NCBI GenBank assembly: GCA_041664965.1
Contig: JBAYJT010000039.1
Coordinates: forward strand, 1-15,254
Direction of reading: 5' to 3'
Length of the DNA: 15,254 bases
DNA from: JBAYJT01 sp041664965
GTDB lineage: Bacteria > Pseudomonadota > Gammaproteobacteria > UBA9339
Position 1 is the first letter of the stretch; each line of letters opens with the position of its first letter. A program made the position numbers and the translations under genes. Shown here piece by piece: positions 15,231-15,254 of this stretch. The notes under the pieces were generated by a model. The model worked only from the letters and a program-made list of their open reading frames with translations. It ran no database searches and was not told the origin of the DNA.

Positions 15231-15254
15231 TTGACAAATAAGGTAATTAGGTAT
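15231..15254 (+). promoter_or_regulatory. Possible promoter start at the right edge
   Basis: A consensus -35 hexamer TTGACA (15231-15236) stands just after the terminator, where a new transcription unit could begin. The -10 box would fall at or beyond the window edge (the sequence ends ...GGTAT), so it cannot be confirmed. Confidence 0.25.

Noticed and set aside
1..15254. tRNA or rRNA genes, CRISPR array, insertion sequence, integrase or origin
   Set aside because: I looked for clover-leaf sequences, regularly spaced short repeats, transposase or recombinase motifs and iteron clusters, and saw none.

Overview
The window is a piece of an accessory region, probably an integrative conjugative element or plasmid. 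All recognisable genes lie on the + strand. The DNA is fairly AT-rich. The conjugation genes are of the P-type (RP4/Trb-like) class, and the big toxin has an SpvB/Tc-type front half joined to an Rhs core. Together these suggest a low-GC gammaproteobacterium, perhaps a Legionellales-like or other host-associated lineage. That taxonomic guess is inference only; no rRNA or housekeeping gene is present to test it.

Layout. (1) Positions 1-916: the 3' part of an AbiEi-family antitoxin gene, cut by the left edge, followed with a 4-base overlap by a wrecked AbiEii-type toxin gene that keeps only its first ~30 codons in frame. (2) 971-7636: a 2221-residue secreted SpvB/Rhs polymorphic toxin. It has a Sec signal peptide, an SpvB-like domain, seven FG-GAP/VCBS-like repeats, a TcB-like middle, YD repeats, a complete Rhs core end, a pretoxin region and an unrecognised 142-residue C-terminal tip. 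(3) 7638-7967: a 109-residue two-helix membrane protein translationally coupled to it, the natural immunity candidate. (4) 8005-15069: a mating-pair-formation operon, trbB-trbC-trbD-trbE-trbF-trbG-trbI. (5) 15070-15254: a 33-codon open frame, a strong bidirectional terminator hairpin, and the start of a possible promoter.

How the parts relate. The trb genes encode the ATPases (TrbB, TrbE), pilin (TrbC), inner-membrane parts (TrbD, TrbF) and core complex parts (TrbG, TrbI) of a conjugative type IV secretion system. trbH, trbJ, trbK, trbL and a coupling protein are not in the window, and the terminator directly after trbI closes this transcription unit. The toxin and putative immunity genes sit immediately upstream of trbB with no visible terminator between, so the element may carry them as antagonism cargo expressed together with transfer genes. 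The degenerate abiE pair shows that an older defence or addiction module on the same element has decayed.

The most interesting points are the unrecognised glycine-rich, beta-rich toxin tip paired with a UspB-like two-helix membrane protein, the placement of that pair at the head of a conjugation operon, and a ~41-bp leader sequence that occurs twice in the operon, ahead of trbC and ahead of trbG.
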